NCBI GenBank assembly: GCA_963822145.1
Contig: CAWGGG010000004.1
Coordinates: 992,001 to 1,056,000, forward strand
Direction of reading: 5' to 3'
Origin: UBA5072 sp963822145
GTDB taxonomy: Bacteria; Bacteroidota; Bacteroidia; Bacteroidales; UBA10428
Length of the DNA: 64,000 bases
Made by a program: the position numbers and the translations under genes. A model generated the notes under the pieces. That model was given only the letters and a program-made list of their open reading frames with translations, was not told the DNA's origin and made no database searches. Shown one piece after another: positions 1 to 8,764 of this stretch (positions are counted from its first letter, which is position 1; each line of letters begins with the position of its first letter).

Positions 1-339
1 TCGGGCAAGCAAAACCACAACATTTTGGAAATTGATCAGTGGGAGCCCTATCAGCTGCCACAACAATATACACTGCAACAATCTTTTGAAACCCTGGGCG
101 ATTGGATAGCCAAACAGGACAAAAAATCGTTTCTGGTATCAACCCGGTTGATGATTGTTCCTGGCTATGAATTCAGGGTCACGGATACCCTTATTACGAA
201 TTTTCACCAGCCACGCAGCACCCTGTTGCTGCTGATAGCTGCGTTTATAGGGGATGACTGGAAAGCAGTATACCAGTACGCCCTGGAAAACAATTTCCGT
301 TTCCTGAGTTATGGAGACAGTTCCCTGCTTTTCCGGTAA
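1..339 (+). CDS. queA: tRNA preQ1(34) S-adenosylmethionine ribosyltransferase-isomerase, C-terminal part
   Basis: This is the 3' end of a gene that starts upstream of the window; the frame is open from base 1. The readable ~112 residues match the C-terminus of QueA, with the TNFHQPRSTLLLL segment and the closing RFLSYGDSSLLF motif. QueA transfers the ribosyl moiety of SAM to 7-aminomethyl-7-deazaguanine in tRNA, giving epoxyqueuosine in the cytoplasm. The gene ends 14 bases before the convergent threonine aldolase gene, with no clear terminator between them. The identification rests on motif recognition only, but this end of the family is distinctive. Confidence 0.9.
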   Translation, partial: SGKQNHNILEIDQWEPYQLPQQYTLQQSFETLGDWIAKQDKKSFLVSTRLMIVPGYEFRVTDTLITNFHQPRSTLLLLIAAFIGDDWKAVYQYALENNFRFLSYGDSSLLFR

Positions 340-353
340 GCACTTCGCGGCAA

Positions 354-1391
354 TCAGGAAAGCAGCGACTTCAAGGTGTCCGAAAAGCCCTCAATATCTT
401 CAGGAGTAGTATCAAAAGAGGTCATCCAGCGCACCTCATGTCTGGATTCATCCCAAATATAGAAGAAATACTTATCCTGCAAAGGCTGGATGACTTCTTC
501 GGGTATGATTGCAAAAACCGCATTGGCTTCCACTTTTTGCGTGATTTGAATACCCTTCAGTCCTTTGACTTTTTCGAAAAGCAATTTTGCCATGGCATTG
601 GCATGATTGGCATTGGTCATCCATATACCGCTGTTCAGGTAGGCTTCAAACTGGGCACCTATAAACCGCATCTTAGAAACCAGTTGCATGCCCTGTTTTC
701 TCATGAACCTGAAATTCTCAGCCAGTTCCGGCCTGAAAAAAACGACTGATTCTCCGAAAAACATGCCGTTCTTGGTGCCGCCAAATGAAAGCACATCAAC
801 CCCGGCATGCTTTGTGAAGGACTCAAAATCAAGATGAAGTGAAACCGCTGCATTGGCCAGTCGTGCACCATCCATGTGAAGGTACATCCCGTATTTCCTG
901 GCGAGGTCAGCAAGCGCCCTGATCTCTGTTGGAGTATAAACGGTCCCCATTTCAGTAGGCTGGCTGATGGAAATAACCTTGGGCTGTACATGGTGTTCAA
1001 ACCCGAAGCCATGCAAATGCCGGCTTACGGATTCAGGCGTCAGCTTTCCATCAGCTGATGGAACTGCGATCAGTTTACAGTTGCAGAATTTCTCGGGTGC
1101 ACCACATTCATCTACCTGGATATGTGCAGTTTCGGAACAGACTATCGCATGAAACGGCCTGGTGAGGGAAGCCAGCGATAGTACATTGGCCCCGGTTCCG
1201 GTCAGTACAAAAAATACTTCCGCATTGCTGCCAAAATGCTTTTGAATGGTTTTTATAGCGTTCCGGGTATAATCATCATCCCCATAGGCAACAACATGAC
1301 CCTGGTTTGCTTTTTGTATCGCGTCGAGCAACAGGGGATGTATGCCTGCATTGTTATCACTGGCAAACCCCCGGTATATCCTGGCATTCAT
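354..1391 (-). CDS. Low-specificity L-threonine aldolase family protein
   Basis: This is a PLP-dependent fold-type I lyase of 345 residues, a normal length for the family. It would cleave L-threonine or allo-threonine to glycine and acetaldehyde in the cytoplasm. The N-terminus carries the FASDNNAGIHP segment typical of the family. The PLP-contacting aspartate is in HMDGAR (near residue 174), and the Schiff-base lysine is in SFGGTKNG (K207). No signal peptide is seen. It is convergent with queA and upstream of the msrB-like gene on the same strand. Other beta-elimination activities are possible in this family, so the exact substrate is inferred. Confidence 0.88.
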   Translation of the reverse strand: MNARIYRGFASDNNAGIHPLLLDAIQKANQGHVVAYGDDDYTRNAIKTIQKHFGSNAEVFFVLTGTGANVLSLASLTRPFHAIVCSETAHIQVDECGAPEKFCNCKLIAVPSADGKLTPESVSRHLHGFGFEHHVQPKVISISQPTEMGTVYTPTEIRALADLARKYGMYLHMDGARLANAAVSLHLDFESFTKHAGVDVLSFGGTKNGMFFGESVVFFRPELAENFRFMRKQGMQLVSKMRFIGAQFEAYLNSGIWMTNANHANAMAKLLFEKVKGLKGIQITQKVEANAVFAIIPEEVIQPLQDKYFFYIWDESRHEVRWMTSFDTTPEDIEGFSDTLKSLLS

Positions 1392-1451
1392 TGCATTCTG
1401 ATTTTAAACCGGCAATGTATGAAAAAAAAGGCAATCCGGAATTAAGGACGG

Positions 1452-1937
1452 CTATTCTTTCTTGCTTTCGGGAACAAAATCAAGGGCCACAGAATTGATG
1501 CAATACCGGACTCCTGTAGGCCGGGGACCGTCATCAAACACATGGCCCAGGTGGGATCCGCAACGCGCACAGCTAACTTCGGTCCGGATCATCCCGTAGC
1601 TGGTATCGCGCACAAAAGTAATACTGGCCTGATCGTGCATATCAAAAAAGCTGGGCCACCCGCTACCTGAATCATACTTGGTGTCCGAATCAAAAAGCCT
1701 GCTTCCGCAAGCTACGCAACGATAATAGCCTTTCTCGTAAAATTTATCGTATTTTCCGCTTCCGGGAATCTCGGTTCCTTTTAGCCGGCAGACATTATAC
1801 TGGGCTGGGGTAAGAACCTGCTTCCACTCTGCATCAGATTTCAAGGTATTTTCGGTTGGCATGGCAGTATTGTTTTGTTGTCCGTTTGATGAACAGGATT
1901 GGAAAATAATAACCAGAAGGAAAATAAGCGGGCGCAT
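1452..1937 (-). CDS. msrB: Peptide-methionine (R)-S-oxide reductase, lipoprotein form
   Basis: MsrB reduces the R-epimer of methionine sulfoxide in oxidised proteins. The 161-residue product starts with a lipoprotein signal ending in FQSC (Cys15), so it should sit in the envelope rather than the cytoplasm. Two CxxC pairs that bind structural zinc are visible (CVAC at 74-77, CARC at 123-126). They are followed by GSHLGHVF and the catalytic cysteine in RYCINS (Cys146). The SelR/MsrB core fills residues ~35-155. It probably protects surface proteins from oxidation. The adjoining aldolase gene lies 60 bases downstream on the same strand. Confidence 0.93.
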   Translation of the reverse strand: MRPLIFLLVIIFQSCSSNGQQNNTAMPTENTLKSDAEWKQVLTPAQYNVCRLKGTEIPGSGKYDKFYEKGYYRCVACGSRLFDSDTKYDSGSGWPSFFDMHDQASITFVRDTSYGMIRTEVSCARCGSHLGHVFDDGPRPTGVRYCINSVALDFVPESKKE

Positions 1938-1999
1938 GATGATTAATTTTTATTCATTAACAATTCAACAGAAAAATAGTTTTAGTATTCAGGGTTTAA

Positions 2000-2007
2000 T
2001 ACTTTTG
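2000..2007 (+). promoter_or_regulatory. Bacteroidota -7 box (TACTTTTG) upstream of the secreted protease
   Basis: TACTTTTG fits the TAnnTTTG consensus and lies 20 bases before the protease start codon at 2027. The -33 region is weak (TTTTAG about 16 bases upstream), so this is a moderate call. Confidence 0.45.
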
Positions 2008-2026
2008 CAGGATAACCATCTCAATC

Positions 2027-4621
2027 ATGTACCGTTCAGTCATTTTACTTTTTTGCTTATGGTTGCCTGCTATCCGGCTCCTGGCTCAGATTCCCGAAGG
2101 CGGCATGCCCTATTCCTCAACACTTCAGAACCTGAAAAGCCAGGCAGCTGTTCCAAAGTTGATATTGAAAGCTCTGGATACCGAAGGTTTGCTTGCAGAA
2201 GACCAGTTGCATCCCCAGCCTTATCGTTATGCGGTTTTCGAGGATACTGTCATTAACCTTAAAAAAACCGGCAAACAGGATATCATTCCTGGAAAAGGGA
2301 CCATCTGGCGCTTCCGGATGACATCGCAGCAGGCAAAATCCATACAGATTATGTTCAGGCGTTTTGTTTTGCCCCGGGGCGCAACTGTTTTTCTTTATAA
2401 TGAAAACAAGACCATTATAAAAGGTGCCTTTACCCGGAAAAATATGCATCCGGATTCCAGCCTCGTGCTGGCTGATTTTCCCGGGAGATACCTGACGGTA
2501 GAATATTTTGAACCCGATCAGGCTGAATTCACTGGTGAAATAATCATCGGGTCCATTTCACAGGCATACAGAAGCATCCTTGAAACAGCCGGCGACGACG
2601 GGTACATCAGTGTGAACTGTCCCGAAGGCAAAGACTTCCAGCTTGAAAAGCATGCCGTATGTAAAATGACCTTCCGTTCGGACGGTTTCTCCTACCTTTG
2701 TTCAGGGGCATTGATCAACAATGCCAGAAATGACGGAACGCCCTATTTCCTTACAGCGCATCATTGCATCAGCAAATCAGCTGAAGCCGCTTCCCTGGTC
2801 GCCTATTTTAATTATGAGAATGTTGGTTGCGATACTGCCCGGACGGTACCCATAACCCTTACAGGATCCAGTTTGCTGTCCACAGCCGATTCATCGGATT
2901 ACACCTTGCTGCTGTTGAATACCATACCTCCCGGAAATGCGCAACCTTATTATGCCGGCTGGGATGCAAGTGGTTCAGACGTTATCGGGGTCACAGGCAT
3001 TCATCATCCCTCAGGAAATCCTAAAAAACTATCCATTGACAATGACAGTATTTACCCGAATCCCGTTCCTTTTCAATGGGAGAGCAACTCGGTTTCACCG
3101 GACAGCAGTCACTGGGTTGTTGCCTATGATCTGGGAGTAACGGGAGGCGGATCATCGGGTTCACCCTTGTTCAACAGCAATAAAGAAATTATCGGGCAAC
3201 TCCATGGCGGTAGTAATGATATTGATTTCTACGGTAGATTCAGCTATTCATGGCACAATGGGCGTACCGGGAATCCGGGCCTGAAGGCATTTCTGGATCC
3301 GGACAGTACGGGGATTCAATCACTGAACGGTTATTTTCCCCCTGATAATCCTCCCGATGCCTTTTTTACCCTGCCTGCCTTTAGGGTTTGCCTGAATGCA
3401 CCGGTAATATTTCTCGATTACTCTGTTTTCGGACCTTACGACAGAAACTGGACCATTACGCCATCTACCTTTGTATATGATTCCGGAACATCCGCGGTCT
3501 CACCCCGTCCTGTAGTGAGATTTACCGCCCCGGGCCTGTACACTGTAAAACTTGATGTGACGAATCCTTCGGGAACAGATAGTTTTCTGCTTCCCGATGC
3601 CCTGTTTGCCGGTGATTCCATTGAAGTATCTGTAATTTCGGATCCCTCCGGTGAGATTTGCGAGTGCGATTTCAGGGAGGTTATGCTTCGCGGAACAGGG
3701 GCTTCATCCTATACCTGGAGTTTAAACCCCGGCGATGCTGAAAAGGTTATCCTGGATACCATTGCAGGTGATACGGTCAGGATCTCACCCTATCCCGGGT
3801 TTCATCCCGATTCAGGGTATGTGATCCGTTTCGTCACCATCGGCCTCCAGGGTACCTGCAGTGATACCTTGAATAACGAATACCGGGTGCTGAAACCGAA
3901 CAATGATAACCTGGTAAATGCCATTGAATTGTCCTATGGCAAGAGCATTCTTTATAACAATATATGCGCCACCGTGGAGTCAGGTGAGCCGGTTCCTCCT
4001 TTTACATCCTGTACTTCGCAAATTTCATGGTGCGATGAATACGGCACTGGAAAGGACATCGTTGAAAACAGTGTCTGGTTCAGGTTTGTTGCACCTGCAA
4101 GTGGAACGGTCAGGATCTGGTCAACAGGAATGGACAATGAACTTGCGTTGTACCAAACGGATTCTGAAGCTGACCTGTTGAACGGAAATTACAACCTTCT
4201 CGCCGCCAACGACGACAGGACCAATACTGATTATCATCCGAGCATCCGTTCGGTTGAGGTCATTCCGGGAAAAACCTATTGGGTGCAGACTGATGGCAGT
4301 GGCGGCGGACTGGAAGGGTCCTTCTACATGCATTTATATGAAGTTACTTCATCCGGGGTCAATGACCTGGAAGAAAACAAACTCATGGTTTATCCCCAGC
4401 CGGCATCACAGTCTGTATTCCTGAAAGGCGAAGCCTTATCCGGGCTGACAAGCACTTTGGTGGAAGTCTATAATGCATCGGGCATCCTGATGTCGCATCT
4501 AACGCTTCCCGTTGTTCAGGATGTTATCCATATGGATGTTTCCGGTTGGGAACCCGGTATATACCTGACCAGGATCCATACCGGCAAAATGGTATTAACA
4601 ATCCGTATTCTAAAGAATTAA
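2027..4621 (+). CDS. Secreted trypsin-like serine protease with T9SS C-terminal sorting domain
   Basis: This is an 864-residue exported protein resembling Bacteroidota lysyl-endopeptidase-like proteases. A signal peptide occupies residues 1-21 (cut near LLAQ). A pre-region is followed by the S1 protease core. Histidine is in LTAHHC (~245), the probable aspartate is in SSDYTLLLL (~291), and serine is in GSSGSP (S377), a variant of GDSGGP. PKD-like and Ig-like beta domains follow (~450-620), then a further beta-sandwich. The C-terminal ~80 residues, starting near LMVYPQPAS, are a type A T9SS sorting domain. The protein is therefore predicted to cross the outer membrane and be surface-anchored or released. 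Substrate specificity cannot be read from the sequence. Confidence 0.88.
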   Translation: MYRSVILLFCLWLPAIRLLAQIPEGGMPYSSTLQNLKSQAAVPKLILKALDTEGLLAEDQLHPQPYRYAVFEDTVINLKKTGKQDIIPGKGTIWRFRMTSQQAKSIQIMFRRFVLPRGATVFLYNENKTIIKGAFTRKNMHPDSSLVLADFPGRYLTVEYFEPDQAEFTGEIIIGSISQAYRSILETAGDDGYISVNCPEGKDFQLEKHAVCKMTFRSDGFSYLCSGALINNARNDGTPYFLTAHHCISKSAEAASLVAYFNYENVGCDTARTVPITLTGSSLLSTADSSDYTLLLLNTIPPGNAQPYYAGWDASGSDVIGVTGIHHPSGNPKKLSIDNDSIYPNPVPFQWESNSVSPDSSHWVVAYDLGVTGGGSSGSPLFNSNKEIIGQLHGGSNDIDFYGRFSYSWHNGRTGNPGLKAFLDPDSTGIQSLNGYFPPDNPPDAFFTLPAFRVCLNAPVIFLDYSVFGPYDRNWTITPSTFVYDSGTSAVSPRPVVRFTAPGLYTVKLDVTNPSGTDSFLLPDALFAGDSIEVSVISDPSGEICECDFREVMLRGTGASSYTWSLNPGDAEKVILDTIAGDTVRISPYPGFHPDSGYVIRFVTIGLQGTCSDTLNNEYRVLKPNNDNLVNAIELSYGKSILYNNICATVESGEPVPPFTSCTSQISWCDEYGTGKDIVENSVWFRFVAPASGTVRIWSTGMDNELALYQTDSEADLLNGNYNLLAANDDRTNTDYHPSIRSVEVIPGKTYWVQTDGSGGGLEGSFYMHLYEVTSSGVNDLEENKLMVYPQPASQSVFLKGEALSGLTSTLVEVYNASGILMSHLTLPVVQDVIHMDVSGWEPGIYLTRIHTGKMVLTIRILKN

Positions 4622-4654
4622 GGATTTACCGATCTGACATCTGATTGTATCTGC

Positions 4655-4685
4655 TTGTTTACAAACCGGGTTTTTGATACCTTTG
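4655..4685 (+). promoter_or_regulatory. Promoter of rlmN (TTG-N20-TACCTTTG)
   Basis: A perfect TAnnTTTG -7 box (TACCTTTG, 4678-4685) is preceded 20 bases upstream by TTG. The start codon is at 4717, leaving a short leader. Confidence 0.65.
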
Positions 4686-4716
4686 CGCTTTCAAAATCCC
4701 GGTTTTTCTTTTATAT

Positions 4717-5772
4717 ATGGCAGAAAAGGTCAATATTATAGGCACAACAATAGGTGAGATCCGTGAAACGGTGAAAGCCTTCGGACTGCCGGGATATACG
4801 GCCGGTCAGCTTACTGACTGGTTGTACAAGAAAAAGAAGACCTCTTTCGATGACATGTCGAACCTTCCCAGGGAAACCCGTAAACTCCTTACCGAGAATT
4901 TTGAAATCGGATTGAATGTACCTTCCAGGGTCCAGGAATCTACAGACGGAACCCGGAAATATCTTTTTGAGGTGAAGGGCGGAAAATATATTGAGGCCGT
5001 TTATATACCGGAATCCGATCGTTCCACGCTGTGTATTTCCTCACAGGTAGGCTGCAAAATGGGTTGTATATTCTGCATGACCGGGAAACAGGGATTTCAT
5101 GGTAATCTATCTTCAGGTGAAATCCTGAACCAGATCCTTTCGCTGCCGGAACAGGAGAAACTCACCAATTATGTTTTCATGGGCATGGGAGAACCCCTGG
5201 CCAATACTGAAAATGTCCTGAAATGCATTGAAGTAATGACTTCCTCATACGGATTAGGCATAAGTTCATCCAGGATCACTGTTTCCACTATTGGAATAAT
5301 TCCCGGCCTTGAAAGGATCCTGAGCCAGAGTCGCTGTCATCTCGCTATAAGCCTGCATTCACCGTTTGATGCCGAAAGAGCAACCCTGATGCCTGTGGAG
5401 AAAATATTCCCTGTAAAGCGCGTGGTTGATTTTCTCAAAATGAATGCCCGGGAACGACAACGCAGGATCTCCTTCGAATACATTATGTTTAAGGGGATTA
5501 ATGACACGGCAAGGCATATTAACGGATTAACCAGGCTGCTGAATGGTTTACGTTGCCGGATTAACCTCATACGGTTTCATCCTATACCCGGAGTTTCACT
5601 TGAATCGTCGGACGAAGATACCATCATGTGGTTTAAGAACCGGTTGAATGAAAAAGGCCTGCTAACCACTATCCGGGCCTCAAGGGGCAAGGATATCCTT
5701 GCAGCTTGTGGCATGTTGTCGACCCATCAGCTGCAGGTCATGAAATCAATAGGATCGGATTTATCCTGTTAA
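4717..5772 (+). CDS. rlmN: Dual-specificity 23S rRNA/tRNA adenine C2 methyltransferase RlmN
   Basis: RlmN is a radical SAM enzyme that methylates C2 of A2503 in 23S rRNA and A37 in some tRNAs. The 351-residue length is typical. The cluster-binding CxxxCxxC is present (C113, C117, C120, followed by MTGKQGF). So is the C-terminal methyl-carrying cysteine in AACGML (C331), needed for the RlmN/Cfr mechanism. The GEPL motif is also present. The stop codon overlaps the stop of the convergent downstream gene by four bases. RlmN and not Cfr is preferred because of the overall housekeeping context and N-terminal domain; this is a family-level judgement. Confidence 0.94.
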   Translation: MAEKVNIIGTTIGEIRETVKAFGLPGYTAGQLTDWLYKKKKTSFDDMSNLPRETRKLLTENFEIGLNVPSRVQESTDGTRKYLFEVKGGKYIEAVYIPESDRSTLCISSQVGCKMGCIFCMTGKQGFHGNLSSGEILNQILSLPEQEKLTNYVFMGMGEPLANTENVLKCIEVMTSSYGLGISSSRITVSTIGIIPGLERILSQSRCHLAISLHSPFDAERATLMPVEKIFPVKRVVDFLKMNARERQRRISFEYIMFKGINDTARHINGLTRLLNGLRCRINLIRFHPIPGVSLESSDEDTIMWFKNRLNEKGLLTTIRASRGKDILAACGMLSTHQLQVMKSIGSDLSC

Positions 5773-6791
5773 AGACCGGAAATTTTCTTATTCTCGATCA
5801 GCTGAATGGCTTCCTGGGTAGGTATTTTAACACCTTCCCGGTAAGCCACAACAAAGGCTTTCTTGATATTACTCTCCCTCAGGGTTGCCTCTGCCTGGTT
5901 AAAGGACTTGTACCTTCCAATGGAGTATTTATACCATTCCTCCTCATAAATCATATCGATGGGGATGTCGCCCTTGTATAACAGGTTTAGGTACTCCTCT
6001 GACAAGGGTATGGTATGTGCCGCAATCTGAACTTTAAAGATGATCTCCTTAAACACTGAAGAATCCACGGGAGCTTCCTTGTTCACGGTAGCAAAAATAT
6101 CCGTGGGAGGCTCATGAACAATAGGATCCTTCATGATTTTAACGATCTCCTCCAGGCTTTTGTCATCTTCCCAGCCATAATTGTATTCGACGGGATAATC
6201 CGTACATATCTGCAAGGCCCTGCCCTGGTCGCGGACCGCTATTATTTCGTATTCACGGGCATCGTTCATGATTTCCAGGGAGTATTCGTACCGGTCGCTT
6301 TCCATTACCTGCTGTCGCCGGATAAGTGCGCGGTTCTGATTTTTAAGCCCGGAGCTTTCATAGTACTTTGCTTTCTCCATTCCCGATGCGCGGTGATTGG
6401 TGCGGTTCATTTTCTGCCAGAACGTCTGGTATTTCTGTTGAAACACCGAAAAGGCCATATTGTATCCTTCTTTAAAGGTTTCGGAACTTTCAAAAAGTTT
6501 CTTCAGTGCAGTGTTATAAGCACCGGAGGCCCGCTCTTTTTTATCCAGGTCAGTGAGTGCCGAATAAAGATTATTGGCTTGTTGAAGTTCAGCTTCAGCT
6601 TCCAGTAAAAGATCAGCAGCACGTTCAAGCTTTTTCAGCTCTGATCCGTCGAATTTAATATTCAGCTCTGATATAAACAGCCTGGAGGAGCTTTGTGACC
6701 ATCCCGTTGAGGCCATTAACAGGAACATACAGTAAAGGTAACCCAGCTTCAGGGAAGTTTTTGTGGAATACAGTATCATACCCAAACGCAA
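5769..6791 (-). CDS. Exported helical protein with SPOR-like C-terminal domain
   Basis: No named family is recognised. The 340-residue protein has an N-terminal hydrophobic segment (~15-33, ending near WSQ) that reads as a signal peptide. A long charged, helix-rich region (~45-200) follows. A C-terminal ~80-residue stretch (FKVQIAAH...WYKYSIGRYKSFNQAEATL) has the look of a SPOR-like domain. SPOR domains bind denuded peptidoglycan at division sites, so a periplasmic cell-wall role is plausible but inferred. The gene is convergent with rlmN (four-base stop overlap). Upstream there is about 240 bases without a gene. Confidence 0.7.
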   Translation of the reverse strand: MRLGMILYSTKTSLKLGYLYCMFLLMASTGWSQSSSRLFISELNIKFDGSELKKLERAADLLLEAEAELQQANNLYSALTDLDKKERASGAYNTALKKLFESSETFKEGYNMAFSVFQQKYQTFWQKMNRTNHRASGMEKAKYYESSGLKNQNRALIRRQQVMESDRYEYSLEIMNDAREYEIIAVRDQGRALQICTDYPVEYNYGWEDDKSLEEIVKIMKDPIVHEPPTDIFATVNKEAPVDSSVFKEIIFKVQIAAHTIPLSEEYLNLLYKGDIPIDMIYEEEWYKYSIGRYKSFNQAEATLRESNIKKAFVVAYREGVKIPTQEAIQLIENKKISGL

Positions 6792-7061
6792 TTTATGATT
6801 CCTTATGGTTAAATAAATGGTTATGAGGCAAGTGAAATAAAACTACCTGCCTGTTTGAAAGTTATACGATACTTTGTGTGAAAAGTTAAGCGGCTGTTCC
6901 TATTCCTCCTGTTCAAAAAGCCATTATTCGGCTTCCTGCCTATCAGAAAACGCTTTATCCGGCCCTCGCGAATAAAGCCTGATGCTTCAGGAATAATAAA
7001 CAATGCTTTGCAGCCAATAAAATAACTACATTTGTATGAGGGAGATACCTGCACCCAAACC
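6792..7061. other. Divergent intergenic region without a gene
   Basis: About 270 bases lie between the divergent SPOR-like gene and the histidine kinase gene. Apart from the kinase promoter at 7007-7034 nothing recognisable is seen; open frames here lack coding character. Confidence 0.5.
7007..7034 (+). promoter_or_regulatory. Promoter of the two-component pair
   Basis: TTTG at 7007-7010 and a perfect TAnnTTTG box (TACATTTG) at 7027-7034 precede the ATG at 7062. The position argues against the upstream TTG at 7032 as start, because that codon lies inside the -7 box. Confidence 0.6.
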
Positions 7062-8027
7062 ATGAAAGCTGCTTTAATCATATCAATTGTTTTTCAGCTT
7101 GTTGCTGCGTTTATTTCACTGGGACTCACCCGGTATACCAAATTAAATATCAGCTGGATTTTAATTTCCGTGGCCTTCCTGCTGATCGCTGTGCGGAGTA
7201 TCCTGGATCTGGTGCCCTTCTACTACAAGGAAGTTCAGGCCGAGATATATCTCATTTACCGGTTATTGGAAATATTAATTGCCATCCTGCTGCTTACGGG
7301 GGTCGTTTTTATCCGGCAGTTGTTTAAATCGCTGAAGCGCATCGATGATATTCGGAGAGAATCAGAAAATAGAGTAATTCAGGCCATCATGCAAACAGAG
7401 GAGAAGGAAAGACGGCAGTTGGCCAAGGATTTGCATGACGGCATCGGACCCCTGCTTTCCAATATAAAAATGTCCATTACCGCACTCGACCAATCTCAGA
7501 TTTCCGGATTCAACAAAACGGTTATAGATAACATCAGCAATCTCATCAACGAATCCATCAGCTCCCTCAAATATACCTCAAACAATTTAAGTCCCCATAT
7601 CCTGGAAAGTTTCGGACTGGCAAGTGCTGTAAACTCATTCATTGAGAATATCAACCTTTTGGGGAAAATTGATATCAGCTTCAGCAACAATATAGAGAAC
7701 ATCAGGTTTGACAACCAGATTGAAACCAATCTGTACCGTATCGTCTGTGAGTTGGTCCAGAACACCGTTAAGCACGCTGCTGCTGTAAATGTATCCCTGC
7801 TGATGCATTATCATGAAAACAGGTTCATTATTCAGTATTTCGATGACGGCATAGGTTTTGAACCGGATGAAAATATCAATCTGAGTGGGATGGGCCTGTC
7901 CAATATGCACTCCCGGATCAAGGCCCTGGACGGAGATATTGAGTTCAAGAGGATCATGCCTACGGGTATGATGACCAGCATTTTCCTGAATACCAAAACA
8001 AAATCATTTATACATGGAAAAACTTAA
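7062..8027 (+). CDS. Membrane sensor histidine kinase, NarL/DegS type (HisKA_3)
   Basis: The ~321-residue sensor kinase has three hydrophobic segments in the first ~95 residues and no large extracytoplasmic domain, so the signal may be sensed in or at the membrane. A HisKA_3 dimerisation domain follows, with the phospho-acceptor histidine in KDLHDGIGP (about residue 125 from this start). A HATPase_c domain closes the protein, with the N-box (VQNTVKHA) and G-box (FDDGIGF, GMGLSNM). The ATG at 7062 is preferred over TTG 7032, which lies inside the promoter box. The gene overlaps the response regulator by 14 bases, so the two are translationally coupled partners. Confidence 0.88.
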   Translation: MKAALIISIVFQLVAAFISLGLTRYTKLNISWILISVAFLLIAVRSILDLVPFYYKEVQAEIYLIYRLLEILIAILLLTGVVFIRQLFKSLKRIDDIRRESENRVIQAIMQTEEKERRQLAKDLHDGIGPLLSNIKMSITALDQSQISGFNKTVIDNISNLINESISSLKYTSNNLSPHILESFGLASAVNSFIENINLLGKIDISFSNNIENIRFDNQIETNLYRIVCELVQNTVKHAAAVNVSLLMHYHENRFIIQYFDDGIGFEPDENINLSGMGLSNMHSRIKALDGDIEFKRIMPTGMMTSIFLNTKTKSFIHGKT

Positions 8028-8658
8028 AATACTTATAGTAGATGATCATAAATTATTTCGTGAAGGGCTCAGGATTCTGCTAAAAAACCTGGAAGATGTG
8101 GAAGAGGTCTGGGAGGCCCCGGATGGCGAGGTTTTTCTGAACATGATTAAAACCTGCCATCCCGATCTTGTTTTGATGGACATTGAAATGCCCAGGATCA
8201 ATGGCATTGAAGCCACTGCCAGAGCGCTCGAGATTTTTCCCGATTTAAAGATCATGGCCCTGTCCATGTACGGTGATGAGGAGTATTTTCAAAAAATGGT
8301 GGATGCTGGTGTATGTGGATTCCTGTTGAAGAACTCTGATTTCTCTGAGGTCAGAAAAGCCATTACCAATGTTGCCCAGGGATACAATTATTTCACGGAA
8401 GAAATACTGTACAGGCTGGTGAACCGTTTGAAAACAAAGCCAATTCAAACTGAGTCTCCAGTGTCACTTTCCGACCGAGAAATTGAAGTATTGATACTCA
8501 TTTGCAAGGGTCATTCGAACCAGGAAATTGCGGACCAATTGTTTATCAGCAAGCGCACTGTGGATCATCATCGCGCCAGCCTGCTGACCAAGACCAATAC
8601 AAAGAATACTGCGAGTTTGGTCATTTATGCGATAAAAAATAAGATGATTGAAGTATGA
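8014..8658 (+). CDS. LuxR/NarL-family response regulator
   Basis: This 214-residue protein is a typical NarL-class regulator and the partner of the kinase just upstream. The receiver domain covers ~1-125, with the acidic pair near residue 10, the phosphoryl-accepting Asp56 in VLMDIEMP, and the conserved lysine in FLLKNSD. A LuxR-type helix-turn-helix lies at ~145-212 (LSDREIEVL, NQEIADQLFISKRTVDHH). It would bind DNA when phosphorylated. Its targets cannot be seen here. The stop codon is followed within a few bases by a heptamer repeat hairpin. Confidence 0.93.
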   Translation: MEKLKILIVDDHKLFREGLRILLKNLEDVEEVWEAPDGEVFLNMIKTCHPDLVLMDIEMPRINGIEATARALEIFPDLKIMALSMYGDEEYFQKMVDAGVCGFLLKNSDFSEVRKAITNVAQGYNYFTEEILYRLVNRLKTKPIQTESPVSLSDREIEVLILICKGHSNQEIADQLFISKRTVDHHRASLLTKTNTKNTASLVIYAIKNKMIEV

Positions 8659-8661
8659 AGA

Positions 8662-8764
8662 AGGGACGAGGGACAAGGGACGAGGGACGAGTTAAAACCC
8701 TTTGTCCCTCGTCCCCTGTCCCTTGTCCCTTGTCCCTTGTCCCTTGTCCCTTGTCCCTTGTCCC
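8662..8764. repeat. Inverted arrays of GGGACAA/GGGACGA heptamers
   Basis: Four GGGACRA units on the left arm (8664-8692) face nine TTGTCCC-type units on the right arm (8702-8764), separated by about ten bases. The arms are complementary and can fold into long GC-rich hairpins. The element fills the gap between two convergent genes and could act as a bidirectional terminator. Open frames translating it (PLSLVPC-type repeats) are artefacts. Confidence 0.9.

Noticed and set aside
7032..7061. TTG start for the histidine kinase ten codons upstream of ATG 7062
   Set aside because: The TTG lies inside the TACATTTG promoter box, and the ATG directly begins the first membrane segment.
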